Origin: Eunapius fragilis
Lineage: Eukaryota > Porifera > Demospongiae > Spongillida > Spongillidae
DNA: 64,000 nt
Reading direction: 5' to 3'
Assembly (NCBI GenBank): GCA_963681505.1
Contig: OY811989.1
Location: forward strand, 1,319,577 to 1,383,576
The translations under genes and the position numbers were made by a program. A model generated the notes under the pieces. It was not told the DNA's origin and made no database searches. It worked only from the letters and a program-made list of their open reading frames with translations. This document shows, piece after piece, positions 45,620 to 57,519 of the stretch. Each line of letters opens with the position of its first letter. The first letter of the stretch is position 1.

Positions 45620-45653
45620 CAGAGATCATATATAGATCTATATATGATCTCTG
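45620..45653. repeat. Perfect 34-bp palindrome
   Basis: CAGAGATCATATATAGA is followed at once by its reverse complement TCTATATATGATCTCTG with no spacer. It lies ~55 bp upstream of the ankyrin exon on the minus strand. Confidence 0.95.
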
Positions 45654-46129
45654 CCTATATGCTCTGTGAAGTACTAGTAGTACTAGCCGAGTGGCTATGG
45701 TACGATCAATCCACACTTTGTATTACCGTATATTTATTGTAGTGCTCGGATAAATAGATAACATTAACAGCTAACGCTGTCGTAAGAATGGTCTCGTACC
45801 CAGACCCACGCTTACGTAAGCATTATCGCATAATGTATAATACTACGTAGAGAGGGTCTGGCCAATAGAGGGTTCTCACCGTGACGTCACAGTCGCCATC
45901 TTGACAGAGCCATAGTATCCATGCTATTACCTGAGACTCCGGAGTGCATGTGCATAACTTTCAGTGTCACTTCAAATCGAAACAAAGCTTTGCGATGGCT
46001 TTCTCACTCAATCAGAGCAACCTAGTTCGAGTTGACCATTTCGCACGTAGCCAGGTGTTGTGAGTTTAGTAACAGATGGAGCTACATTAGAGTTGCTGAT
46101 TGAGAGTGGGCGTCGTTAGTGCGGAGAGA

Positions 46130-46790
<661 letters not shown>

Positions 46791-47127
46791 CTGAAAACAT
46801 TCAACACCAAAACAGGCCTGATTTTCAAATTCACTCACTATGATGATAGTTACAGTCATTGCCCAAGTACATAGCACATAAGGGTGAGTATTGTGTAGAA
46901 TAACTAAACCTTGGCATTTTAATAACAACTGAACAATGCATAAGGTTGTTTCTAGTCAGTTAGGTATTGCTGTTGAAGATGTCTGTGTACAGCAGCCATT
47001 TTCCTTCAGTCTTCTTCCAGATCACAACATACCTAGTATGCACAAGAAATTGATATTTTTGCCATTATTAATGGTAGAAACGTTAGTCATTCAAAAGTTA
47101 TTGCTCTAAAAATGCAGTGTTATGGAA

Positions 47128-47212
47128 TTACGTGGATGACATCTTATGGAATACAACATCATTAATTGTGTGTTCAGCGATGTTTTTATACTCAATCACT
47201 TTTTGACCTTCC

Positions 47213-47260
<48 letters not shown>

Positions 47261-48749
47261 TGTACAGCATACTTTCCATGGCTAAAAACACTGCCATCTT
47301 GCTTGTAGAAGGTAGAATGGCTTCGTTCATATGCCATGCTGATTTCAGCATTGAGTGGTCCAACCTCATCAATCTTTAGGACAACAGTTGCTGCTCCAGC
47401 AGTCATAACACCTTGAAACACACTGACTGCTCCTAAATGTGAAGTTCAAAAACAGAATTTAATTTAACATGCAGTGTTGCAATGCCCTGTAGGTCCAGTT
47501 CTATTAATGCCCGTTAGGTCTAGTTCTATTAATGCTCGTTAGGTTTAGTTCTATTTTAATGCCTGTTAAGTCTAGTTCTATTTTATTGTTATTGTTAGGT
47601 CTAGTTCTATTTAATGCCTCCATTGGTGTACAGAAAAGTGAAGTAGTTATGGCTTCGTTCCTGCAATGTGGTTTGTACCATAGATAATGGATTGGAAACA
47701 TAAAAGGTTACAGGATTCATCTGTACTTTATTGTGCCACAAGGACAATATGTCTGGTCCCATATACTTAGAAGAGTTACTTCTTAGAGCCACAAACTCAG
47801 TTCGTTGTAGATTTCTGGGCTTTCCTCTTTGGGTACTTTCCTCTTTGGGTAACTGACCAAAATGTAGCCAGTGAGCTGCTTACTGTTATAACGCATACAC
47901 AACAAATTCTCATGACCAGACAGATATACTAAGTATCCCTGACTCAATAGCTTTACTTAAATACTCGAGTATCCTAGCCACCTTGCTGGAAAAAGTAATT
48001 CGTACGTACATATCAGGCAAAACAACACAACTGAATCACTTTCAACCCTTACAGCAAAGAACAGTAATCTATGTCATGGAACATGATGTCATGTTACAGT
48101 TTCCAATCCATTATTCTACGTTTGTAACCCCCCCCCCCCCCCACCCCCACCTAAGGATGGGGTGCCCCACCTCCCCACATTCTTAGAGGTGACTATTGAG
48201 GGTTGTAGCCACTAGGCAGAGAGGTCTGTGTCCATACGCGACGATGAATAAGTGTGGGTGTGTGGTTTTTACCATAATTACCACAGCAATAATGGTCTAC
48301 TCCATCACCCACCTTATCAGCTTGTAAATGATATGTTGTAGCAAATGGGTACAGAATCCCAGGATATAGATATATTGGACATAAAACGATACCTCCTCCC
48401 CAGACTATCGGAATGATAGCTTCCCCTCACCTGCCTTCCCTTCTACTACGTCACTTCCTGGGGGGAGCAGTTTGCAATCAGAGGTGTAGAGGTCTGAAAG
48501 CCCGGCAGCGTCCTGTTGTCTGAACGCGTCCATAAACCTTTCATTCGCTGCCTCAATGTCGCTGCGTAATAAATCTGAGAGGAGACAATGTTAGGGCAAG
48601 CCCAATGAGAGGGTGGGGCTAAGGAACTGCCCAGCAATACTACCCCAAGCTGGCTGCAGAGTCCAACAAGACCCCGAAGACTAGGGTACAGGGCCCCCCA
48701 ATAAGACAACACGGCTATCGGAAACCCCGGCCAGTAGGAACGTACCCAT
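47128..48749 (-). CDS. SnoaL/DUF4440 (NTF2-like fold) small protein, 4 exons
   Basis: Minus-strand exons: 48749-48746 (only ATGG, donor GTACGT), 48574-48431, 47432-47273, 47207-47128 (TAA). Joined length 388 nt, about 129 codons, normal for DUF4440. It reads DLLRSDIEAANERFMDAFRQ, QDAAGLSDLYTSDCKLLPPG, SVFQGVMTAGAATVVLKIDE, YERSHSTFYKQDG, SHGK, then VIEYKNIAEHTINDVVFHKM. The pattern I..AN..F..AF...D...L..LY..D..LLPPG..V.G with FWQGVM...GA is typical of the family, which forms cone-shaped dimers with varied or unknown catalytic roles. Oddity: the last junction is off by one base (two bases carried over where one is needed), next to a CAAAAAG run. This could be a frameshift, a sequencing error or a missed microexon. 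Confidence 0.72.
47215..47258. repeat. (CA)n in the last SnoaL-gene intron
   Basis: About 20 CA units lie between exons 3 and 4 of the minus-strand gene. Confidence 0.95.
47490..47625. repeat. Degenerate ~30-bp tandem repeat in a SnoaL-gene intron
   Basis: Five copies share GTTAGGTCTAGTTCTATT followed by AATGC or a variant. Confidence 0.85.
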
Positions 48750-48829
48750 TCGACTTGTAACTAAAAACCCTGAGCACGTGCTTGAATGGTTCAATGGGCG
48801 CTTCCAGCTGTAGATAGATTTCTTATACT

Positions 48830-49400
48830 GTATTCGTTATATGTACGTTGCACTGAGTAATGCATGCGCAGTCTGTTGCACAGATTTTTAAAGTCCGCGA
48901 CAGCTTCGAGGGCTCAACTAATTAAGTCTGCGTACTTACGCGCACGCCGCGTAGCGCCTTGATAACATAATGTTCAACAAGGTGCGCGCTAGAATCCTGT
49001 GACAAACTACGGCTACGTACATTCATTTACGCACGCGTCGCGTAGCGCCTTGGTACAGGCTGGCATACACGGGTCAACTTTTGTTGAGCAACAAGTTGAT
49101 TGTGCGATGAATGCAATTATATTTTCAGTAAAACATTAGTTTACTGATATTTTACAAGAAATTTACAAAAATTCATAGTGTTGCACGCAACATGTTGCCT
49201 CGTGTATGCCGGCCTTAAGTGTAACAGAATGTTTAACGAGGCGCGCGTTGTGACAAAACTACCGGCTGCGTACATTCATTTACGCGCGCACCTTATTCAT
49301 TTTGTCTAGCCCTTTGATGTAACCGGATGCATGTTGTTACGCCATACGCCGGCCAGAGCTGTAAATTGAATTTTATTATTCGAGCGTATCGTTTGCACCC
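48830..49400. repeat. Tandem GC-rich segment interrupted by a MITE
   Basis: A segment with ACGTACATTCATTTACGC and CGCGTAGCGCCTTG occurs at about 48920-48965, 49010-49050 and 49265-49300. The foldback at 49057-49216 sits inside the series. No coding signal. Confidence 0.6.
49057..49216. mobile_element. MITE-like foldback
   Basis: Ends AGGCTGGCATACACGGGTCAA and TTGCCTCGTGTATGCCGGCCT are inverted repeats of ~21 bp. The interior is AT-rich with no ORF. Confidence 0.8.
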
Positions 49401-49403
49401 TAA

Positions 49404-49500
49404 TCTCGTACCCAAACCCTCAATCCCACAGCTGCGGGTGGATTACATCACCGCAATGTAATCCACCCGCAGCTGTGGGATTGAGAGTCTGGGTACGAAA
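49404..49500. mobile_element. Near-perfect foldback of the TCTCGTACCCAGACCC family
   Basis: Arms TCGTACCCAAACCCTCAATC and GATTGAGAGTCTGGGTACGA pair, and pairing continues inward through CCACAGCTGCGGGTGGATTA. Related single ends occur at 8152 and 45790. Confidence 0.85.
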
Positions 49501-50041
49501 CTATTTGCGCTCTGGGCCTTTTCTTCAAAACGGCGCGTACAATCGAGCTATTCTTCCCCATGTGAGTTAGAAAGGGGTTCTACTATCCCGATTGTGGTAT
49601 TTGAACTCATACCGCTCGATTTTCGTAATGCTTAGAACGTCGCGTTCACGTCGCTTCAAATGGTCGAGAATTGGCAGTGCTGCTTAAGGTAATCCGGACG
49701 ACTATATTGTCACGGCCGGTCATTCTATGACTTCTTTTGTGTTCCTATATGCGTTCGACTTTTGCTATTAGCGCTTGACCACTTCAGCCATACTCACTAA
49801 CATGCCAGCTGTGCGATAAGATGCGCATCAAATGGAAACGCAGAGAAAGCACATCGCGAAAGGAATAGTAAGTTATATACTGTACAGTATCAAGTGTTAT
49901 AAATCGTGCGGTTGTTATTTTACCTATAGTGATACAGTGCCAGCAAACCTGTGGGAAGGATGCAGGCTGATGAGTACAGCACTCACACGTGTGCTATAAC
50001 TCCACAAAACGTGGCTCCCCCTAAAATATTGATGGCGTTAA

Positions 50042-50193
50042 AGGCGTTTCTTCACTAGCAAAGGCAAACCGGATCGATCCGCATTGTGGTCAATGAATTT
50101 AATCAGTGTATATGGATCAATGTACTCACTGATTAAATTCATTGGCCACAATGCGGATCGATCCGGTTTGCCTTTGCTAGTGAAGAAACGCCT
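50042..50193. mobile_element. MITE with 65-bp arms and TTAA flanks
   Basis: Arms GGCGTTTCTTCACTAGCAAA and TTTGCTAGTGAAGAAACGCC pair perfectly over ~65 bp, through CGGATCGATCCGCATTGTGG. TTAA is present on both sides (50037-50041 region and 50193-50196), as for piggyBac-type insertion, though the exact boundary is uncertain by a base. Confidence 0.85.
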
Positions 50194-50374
50194 TAACACT
50201 GTGTAAACAGGGTTGTTACACAGTACTACGTGTTATCCGCGTGTGTATAACTTTGCGTATGGATACTCTATACATGCACAGTTGCGTATAACAACTTTAG
50301 TATAACTTCAGTATAACATTTAGTATAACAATAGCAAATAAAGTATAACACAGCTTAACACTCTCATCTATAAG

Positions 50375-50731
50375 TTTTCACCAGAACGACAACGAGTTAT
50401 AAGGAGAGCAACAAGTGGTACATCATCCTGGCTGACATCTACTCCATTTGAAAGGTATCATTTTGACTTGTCTCCATATGAATTTAAGGATGGTCTTGCA
50501 ATACGCTACCTGAGGCACCCTGCTGACCTGCCTGCATGCTGTGATGGCTGTGGAGCTGACTTCACCCTGCAACATGGTATGGACTGCAAAAAGGGGGGCC
50601 TAGTAATACAGAGGCATAATGAAGTGAGGGACTGCTTGGGAGACATTTCATCAGAAGTATGGCCATCTGTGATAAAGGAACCAATTTTAAGGGAGGCAGA
50701 TCCCTCATCAAATGATATGGGTTTAAGGTAG
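50375..50731 (+). pseudogene. LINE fragment with zinc-finger region
   Basis: The frame reads FSPERQRVIRRATSGTSSWL, RYHFDLSPYEFKDGLAIRYL, CCDGCGADFTLQHGMDCKKG and GLVIQRHNEVRDCLGDIS before a TAG at 50729. It matches the middle of the 30.8-kb LINE. Both ends are missing. Confidence 0.8.
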
Positions 50732-50759
50732 GAAGTCCCGAAGTTTCAAAAACGCTCAA

Positions 50760-52254
50760 TTTTTTTTTACACTGGAGAGGTATGCGTTGTGATGTCAAAT
50801 TTGAATTTGTTTGATTTTTTTTCCGAAATTTTTTGGATGAAAAATAATAATGAAAGTTCGAAATGCAGTTGCTATATCTTGGCTCTGGAGCATCTTTGCA
50901 ACTTTTTATTATGGAATCTAAATGATGTCGTATATATATATAGAAAATTAACTTTTGCATAATTTATAAGCAGGTACATATCTTTAAAGCATACCTGAAA
51001 GATAGAAAATCACAAAAAAAAAAATATCTAACTTTGTACGTCGCAAATTTCTATTTAAAAAATTCAGGGAGATCTTAGCGTTTGGATCCATCTTTTGTAC
51101 GAGACAGAATTCCGATATTGCATTCCGTTCAAAACATACGCTAATTCCTATTAAAAATCAGCCCAGAGATTGTTTGCACAGTGTAATTTATTCATAGCAC
51201 TTAGACTCGTATCCAGCCCCTACATGGGTTGATTAGGTCATCGCTACAGCGATGACGACAGCCAGAAATTTCTATTTGTACGTAAGGGGGCGTCTCCTAA
51301 CTATTATGGAAAAGCTAGCGCCATTTTGACGTTGGGCCAGGCTGGTGACGTTTTGACCAAAAAAATGGCGTCCGGACCCGATATAGGGAGGGGAGGGGGG
51401 GAGGGGGGGAGGGGCGGGGGAATGAAACATCACAATGACGTTATCTTTTCCAAAATAGTTTGGAGACGCCCCCTAAAATATACGACTTGACCTGGAACAT
51501 CGTTCCCACGACAGCGCACAGTGGGACGGCTTACTTTAGCTTCAGATTCATTTCATGAAAGCTTATACCTCACTGTGCTGTGTCTGAATAGGTTCTACGA
51601 TATCGGTTAGTTGAACATCGTAGGACCTTCCGAAACCGAGATGCAAGCACCTATGAGTATCGGTATTGCATGCGCCGAGCGTGAGCCGGCATGTGCTTGG
51701 TTTGAGTGCAGTGATAAGATTGGTGTAGGTACGTCAAAAACCGCATGCCCGCCTTTTTTTTGCCCAGGCCATCCTTTTCCGCGCGGGTTGTCGATGAGTT
51801 TGTTCCTGGTGTTCGCACCTTCATTGTATGTGTGGATCCTCTAAGCTAACTCGTCTTCTTTCAACAACGTTGTAATCTGCCATTCCAAACGGACACGTCC
51901 TGGTAAACAATGGTACAGTATATATAACCGGTGGAGTGTCGAAGCACGTATTTTTGGGTTCGAATCCTGGTGAGGTCGAGTTTTTTTTTTTCCCCTTATG
52001 TCTATGTGTGTGTGGAGACACGTTTTTGGGGTTCAAATCCTGGTGAGGCTTCATCCTTTTTTCTTCTTAGCAGAGAGTGCAGAGGATGTTGTGTTGTAGT
52101 ATTAACTTTTATTTGTGGGATGTTTTTTCTGGTGCAAATTAGCTTGCATGGCGGTCAATAATATACGGGCAGCTGTTACGCAATATATATGCAAGCAATG
52201 CTGCAACAAGCAAACTAGTTCAGATAAATATTTCCTGAATCAATTATAATGTGT

Positions 52255-52310
<56 letters not shown>

Positions 52311-52410
52311 CTGTTCAAACATTCTTGATGCCTGATGCAGTAGACTGGGGACATACGTGAGATTGCTCAAATGATAGTGGTCATTTGATCCACAGGGCTG
52401 CTGGAGGGTA
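50760..52410. other. Intergenic stretch, one MITE and a GT run
   Basis: No supported gene. It contains the foldback at 51285-51474, a ~45-bp duplicated phrase with GGGTTCGAATCCTGGTGAGG-like words (51955, 52030) and a GT microsatellite (52250-52308). Confidence 0.5.
51285..51474. mobile_element. MITE-like element with ~36-bp terminal inverted repeats
   Basis: Ends AGGGGGCGTCTCCTAACTAT and ATAGTTTGGAGACGCCCCCT face each other, extending to GGAAAAG / CTTTTCC. TA occurs at both edges, compatible with a TA target duplication. The interior includes a G-rich run. Confidence 0.8.
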
Positions 52411-52416
52411 TTACTC

Positions 52417-53197
52417 CTCCCTCCTCGTACCCTTACCCCATGCATATTGACAACTCTTGGTGCAGCGTCGCCTGTGCACGACTGCCAACTAGTATTAATA
52501 AATCCAACATACAACACATACTGACAACACCAACCACATAGATTCACGACATACTCATCACACAAACCACACTCAGAGCAGGGACCAACAATCAACAGCT
52601 ACTGTGGATTTTAACCTAATTTATTTAGAAGTGGTGGGCCCACACCACCTCAAGGGAAAAAACCTCACTATGTGAGGAAAAAACCTTCTTACACACTGCT
52701 CTGGACACCACAACATACACATATGACAAGTTCCTCAGGCGAGGGTCTTCAGCTTTCATCTGAGTGGAGTGATCATTAAGGAACAACCTGCTTCGCATCA
52801 AACATTCAGTGCCACACTGCATACAGAGACATTTCATCCCCACACATACCCAGCCACCCGGCTGGAACACACGGCAGTCTGCAATCTGCCCATTCGTAAA
52901 CCAGCCATCCGGCTGAACACAACAACATTCAAACTACGTAAAGTTTACAGACACGTGCACTGGCAACGTAGACTGATTTCCTTCCCGCTCACATAAACTT
53001 AAATACCTCTACCTCCACGTGTCCACATCACCTGCTGTACAACCAATCACAAAACGGAGGGAGCATAGTTTCTGTCTAATTCACTACGTTCAACCGACAG
53101 AAACGTGTATCTCCCTCCTCGTACATGTACACCACCCTTACCCCATGCATATTGACAACTCTTGGTGCAGCATCACCTGTGCACGACTGCCAACTAG
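52417..53197. repeat. Split direct repeats B2, A2, B1 (3' end of Ngaro-like element)
   Basis: B copies share ACTCTTGGTGCAGC, CCTGTGCACGACTGCCAACT and CCTTACCCCATGCATATTGA. A2 begins AAGTTTACAGACACGTGCAC and ends CAACCGACAGAAACGTGTAT, as does A1 at 57346-57515. Such repeats allow regeneration of the element through a circular intermediate in known Ngaro/DIRS elements. Confidence 0.85.
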
Positions 53198-53215
53198 ATG
53201 TTCAAAGAAAGCTGG

Positions 53216-54344
53216 CTAGATACCCAAGTTCTTAGAGACTTCTAAGTGGCTCTCTACAGAGTCCTTTACATACCCATCTTTTGCTGACTCCGATTTCCAT
53301 CTCCCATGCCGTTTGAACAGTCTATCAGGCACCCCTGCATTAGCAGCTGCCGTGGCACCACCAGCCCGCAGGCTGTGCATCCCAAACAACTTAGGGTCCA
53401 TTCATTCCAAGGCTACTGATTTTTTCCAATAACAATTCCCTCAGCCTAGAATAGCTAAGGCTACCACCCTTGCGCAAACATTCTCCAGACTTGGTGTGCA
53501 TTATTCCCCTGGACAGATAGTCTTGTGAACCATGCACTAGTTGGCCCATGGAGAAATACCTCTGCATCATGCTGACGAGGCATGTGGCTGTACCTGTACG
53601 AGCAATCACTAAAGATGCACCCTCCCTGTACTGGTCTGTCTTACTGGATGTAATTTGTATTACCATGCCCTCAGGGTTAAAGGCCACATCAGCACATCTT
53701 AGCTTTAATAATTCCTCGCATCTTAGAAAACCAGCAAATGCTACAAGGCAGATAGCTAGTAAGCGGACCTCAGTAAGGGAAGGGGATGGCCCAGCTGCGT
53801 CCACCATTGCTAGCAACATCTCTGCTGTAACAGGTTCCTTACGCTTTTTGGGCTTAGCTAACTCGCGCCTAAGACCACCCAGAGTAGCTTGCACTATAGG
53901 GGACCCAGCAATGGATGGTAAACCTGCCATCTGGTGCAACCATGAAACAGCATGCACTACCTCCTCTACAGCTGATTTTGACTAAACAGACTCACCCAGG
54001 TGCTGCAAGTACAGCACCAAATGGATCTCCTGCACCGGAAAACTTGGGACCCCCTGTCTGGCCTCTGCCCATGTCTTCCACCTCTGAAAGGCTCCAAGAT
54101 ATTTCTTTGTGGTAGAGTCAGCCTTACATTTCAGGACAGTAGCTGGCAAAGCTTTGGCCAGCCGCCTAAGCTCTGGGTCCTCCAGATTTGACAGCAGAGG
54201 CCAGACTCTAGAGGAGAATACATCTACAGAAGAGAGAAAACAAGACGGACATGACATTGTGTATGCATACAAATCTGTTGTATCATGCCTACTTTGTTGC
54301 GCGGCATGAATATGTGCATCCTGTTCTGAACACGCATCCGTCAA
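53216..54344 (-). pseudogene. Tyrosine recombinase of the Ngaro-like element, broken
   Basis: N-terminal part 54344-53982 (RLAKALPATVLKCKADST, KYLGAFQRWKTWAEARQGVP), then an in-frame TAG (complement of 53982-53984). The same frame continues to 53391 with AFAGFLRCEELLKLRCADVA (first catalytic Arg). A +1 frameshift at ~53395 leads to 53401-53216 with MHSLRAGGATAAA (H..R box), RHGRWKSESAKDGYVKDS (the second H/W position and the nucleophile Tyr). All R-H-R-(H/W)-Y positions are visible, so the catalytic centre was lost only by the stop and frameshift. It would integrate a circular DNA copy. Confidence 0.85.
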
Positions 54345-54541
54345 CTCTCATAGGTTGACACCAGCCAAACTGGCTGAACACACATCAGTCAACACACATA
54401 GGTTGACACCAGCCAAAACTGGCTGAAAACATATCCATCAACTCGCATAGGTTGACACCAGCCAAACTGGCTGAACACACATCCTTCAACACACATAGCT
54501 TGACACCTGCCAAAATTATGGCCATACAGGCATGCATAAGT

Positions 54542-55566
54542 TCAGAAGCAAATCTTCAATGCCAACATCGCCGTATTGGGGTACTTATGGTCAAACAAGG
54601 CTGATCCAGACCTACCAGGGTGTACCAGCTCAGTGTACAGGGGTAATGATACCATATTTACCACAAATGGTGCAAAACTAACCCCATCTGGGCATAACAG
54701 AGGCCAATAGTGGGCTGACTGCCAAGCAGGCACTACAAGAGTGCCCCGGGCTTTGCAAACTTCTGCATGCCCTATTACTCTTGCCACAAGACATGGAGGT
54801 GGGCACCACCAATTATTCTCACCACCCCAATCGGTAGTAAACGAATCCACCGCTTCTGAACCAGGACAAGCATAACGGGAGTTGAAACGCTCCAGCTGGG
54901 AATTGTAATGTGTGGCAAATCTATATACTGTATGAGGGCCCCACAAATCATCCAATGCTTTAAACATATTTGGGTCCAACGACCAGTCGTCATAATCCAT
55001 AATCCGGCTGATATAATCTGCCATATGGTTCTCTTCCCGAGGAATCCATTCGGGCTCTAGTGGAATGTTATTAGCTATACATAGCCCAAAAACAGCGACA
55101 GCCTCTGACTGCAAATGTGGCTTACACTCCCAACTTGCAAAATGCGCACCACGTTTTGGTTGTCCGTGAACCAACGCACCCTCATATTAACCAGCTTGCT
55201 GGCAATGGCATGTAAAACCCTACACACTGCCACAAGCTCCCTCCAGGTGGAACTTTGCTTGGCCTCATGCTCTGACCAGTTCCCTTGTGCCACATGCATA
55301 CCATGTTCCACCGTATACCCTCCATATCCTGTACTACTTGCATCTGAATATGCAATTCTAACGGCTGATGGGCTGTGCCATATAGGCTGACCATTGACTT
55401 TTCCTATGGACTGTTCCCAAAAGGTGAGTTCCATTCTTGCATCTGCTGATATTTTGAGCATCTCGCACCATGCACTCCTACTTTGCAGCATCGCATACAA
55501 CCCCCTAGTCATAAATCTGGCTATATGACCCAACGCTAGGCCCATTGAAATAATTTTACCAATCAA
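54542..55566 (-). pseudogene. RNase H region of the Ngaro-like element
   Basis: After an in-frame TAA (complement of 55576-55578) the RT frame continues: IAYSDASSTGYGGYTVEHGM (RNase H Asp), STWRELVAVCRVLHAI (Glu), VRWFTDNQNVVRILQVGS (Asp). A frameshift near 55110 moves the rest into another frame: EPEWIPREENHMADYISR (last Asp) and a C-terminal tail with WWCPPPCLVARVIGHAEVCK. These are the four acidic positions expected for RNase H. Confidence 0.82.
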
Positions 55567-55575
55567 GCTGGCTAT

Positions 55576-57211
55576 TTATCTAGCACCTGCATAATCCTGT
55601 CTGCAAGCATGCTCTAATAACTTCCTAAGATTGCTTAGTTTCTTTTCAGGTACAAACACCTGCCCATGCTCTAGATCAATAGTAAACCCAAGCCACTGCA
55701 ACCTCTGTGTCGGAACCCATGTAGATTTAGCCTCGTTGACAACAAATCCTGCCTTAGACAAGGTACTCTTCACCCACTGACTAGTGATGCCTGCCTCCCT
55801 TTCCCCCGCAACTGCACAAATACCATCATCCAAGTACAGAATAGCTTTGTGGCCCTTACCCCGCCATAATCCCACTAAAGGCCGCAATAGTTTTGTAAAA
55901 ACATACGGCGCCGTGGACAAACCAAATGGCAACACAGTAAACACAAAGTACTTTCCTCCCCACTCAAAACCCAAATATTTTTGGTGATGCGGCACAATAT
56001 CAATGTGATGGTAACCAGACTTCAGATCAAATGAGAACATCCACTCACCTGGTTTGAATAGCAACATAGCCAAACGCATATCCTCATACTTACAACTCTG
56101 TTTCAACAGGAAACAATTAACATGCCTTAAATTCACCACTAATCGTTTCTTCCCACTTCCACTAGATATGACTGAAATAGGACTGCACACATGCGGTTGT
56201 TTAGCCACCCTATAAACATATCCACCTTCCAGCAATTCTTTTATTGCTATCTCAACAAACTCAGCTTCTACAATTGCAGAACGCTGGTTACCACGCCAGT
56301 ATGGTGTGGGTTCTGCTACAAAAGGTAACACATATCCCTTACTAATGGTATCTATAAGCCACGGAGAAGCACACAATTCTTCCCGCCAAAAATCCACACA
56401 TTTTCCCAGGCTCCCTTTAACAGAACTTATACCATTGCTTGTATGCACATCTAGCTGAAATTCCCAGCACCTCCTGCACACATCATCAACATCAAGTGAC
56501 AAAATTCCTTCACAATCAACACCCTTACTACCCACTGACCCCTCATATGACTCATGGGAAGGATACTGTGAACTGGTCCCAAGCGCCTTCTTGGGACAGT
56601 CTCGCTTGATGTGGCCAAATTGGCCACACTGGAAGCATCCGGCCGATGCACCTCCAAACGATGGCATTCCAGACCCACTAGCAGGCTGAAATGGAGCCCT
56701 CACGATCGGAGACGACAAAGGCTGTGAGGCCCTCGGTGGTGGAACTTCCTCCTGTCTCCCGAACTGCAGCTGAAACCTCCGCTTCGTCCCACCAGTTTCC
56801 TGTGTGGCTGCCTTCCTCCTCTTCGCCAGCTTCCTCTCGGCCATTCTCTCCGCCCGCTCCATCCTCTTCTCATCCTCCGAGTCATCCACCAGGTCGTCGT
56901 CAACGTACTCATCGACCACGGCCCAGCCGGCCTCGGACCGATCGGCAAACTTGATCAACTTTTGCCTGCGGTAAACAAGGTCCGTACCTTCGCGCAGCGC
57001 TTCCTTTGTCGAAGGCTGCCTTGCCGCCACCTCGTTCCGCTCGCGCCACACTGCTGCTAGCGCTGCTCAGGCGGTCTGCAATCTCTTCGCAGAAGCGGAA
57101 TTGGTTCTCGTTGCCGCGACGTTTGAAGACGTAGGGGTCGCGGCGGCTGCCTTTCTCCCATTTCAGCGCTGCGTCCTCCTGTCCCTCTCGGAGCCGCCGG
57201 ACTTCTTCCAT
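55576..57211 (-). pseudogene. Gag-like/zinc-knuckle and reverse transcriptase ORF
   Basis: N-terminal piece from 57211 (MEEVRRLREGQEDAALKWEK; RDPYVFKRRGNENQFRFCEE) shifts frame near 57060. The open frame 57051-55576 holds a Lys/Arg-rich charged region, a CCHC knuckle (CFQCGQFGHIKRDC, ~56600-56640) and RT: GGYVYRVAKQPHVCSPISVI, GKKRLVVNLRHVN, MFSFDLKSGYHHIDI, FTVLPFGLSTAPYVFTKLLR and ILYLDDGICA (~55825). Gag-like and RT parts read in one frame here. DIRS-order RTs have this LKSGYHHIDI / FGLSTAPYVF signature. Confidence 0.85.
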
Positions 57212-57519
57212 CAGTAGGGTAAACTGGTCGCCCGTGAATGTCGCTGATCCCTCTTTGGATGATCCCTCTTTAGATGTTCCTTCTTTAGACGATCCCGCTC
57301 TAGCTGCGACATCTTGGTCTGGTGAATTCTCTCATGACATCTCCGAAGTTTACAGACACGTGCACTGGCAACGTAGACTGATTTCCTTCCCTCTCACATA
57401 AACTTAAATACCTCTACCTCCACGTGTACACATCACCTGCTGTACATCCAATCACAAAACGGAGGGAGCATAGTTTCTGTCTAATTCACTACGTTCAACC
57501 GACAGAAACGTGTATAAGA

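Larger units (their letters stand above)
52417..57515 (-). mobile_element. Ngaro/DIRS-type tyrosine-recombinase retrotransposon
   Basis: On the minus strand, in order: repeat A1 (57515-57346), gag-like/zinc knuckle and RT (57211-55576), RNase H region (55566-54542), tyrosine recombinase (54344-53216), B1 (53197-53111), A2 (53110-52941), B2 (52492-52417). A1 and A2 are both 170 bp and nearly identical. B1 abuts A2 exactly and B2 repeats B1. A1...B1-A2-B2 split direct repeats, with no DIRS1-type methyltransferase seen, point to the Ngaro/PAT side of the DIRS order. The 448 bp between A2 and B2 is unexplained. Several stops and frameshifts make it inactive. Confidence 0.85.
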
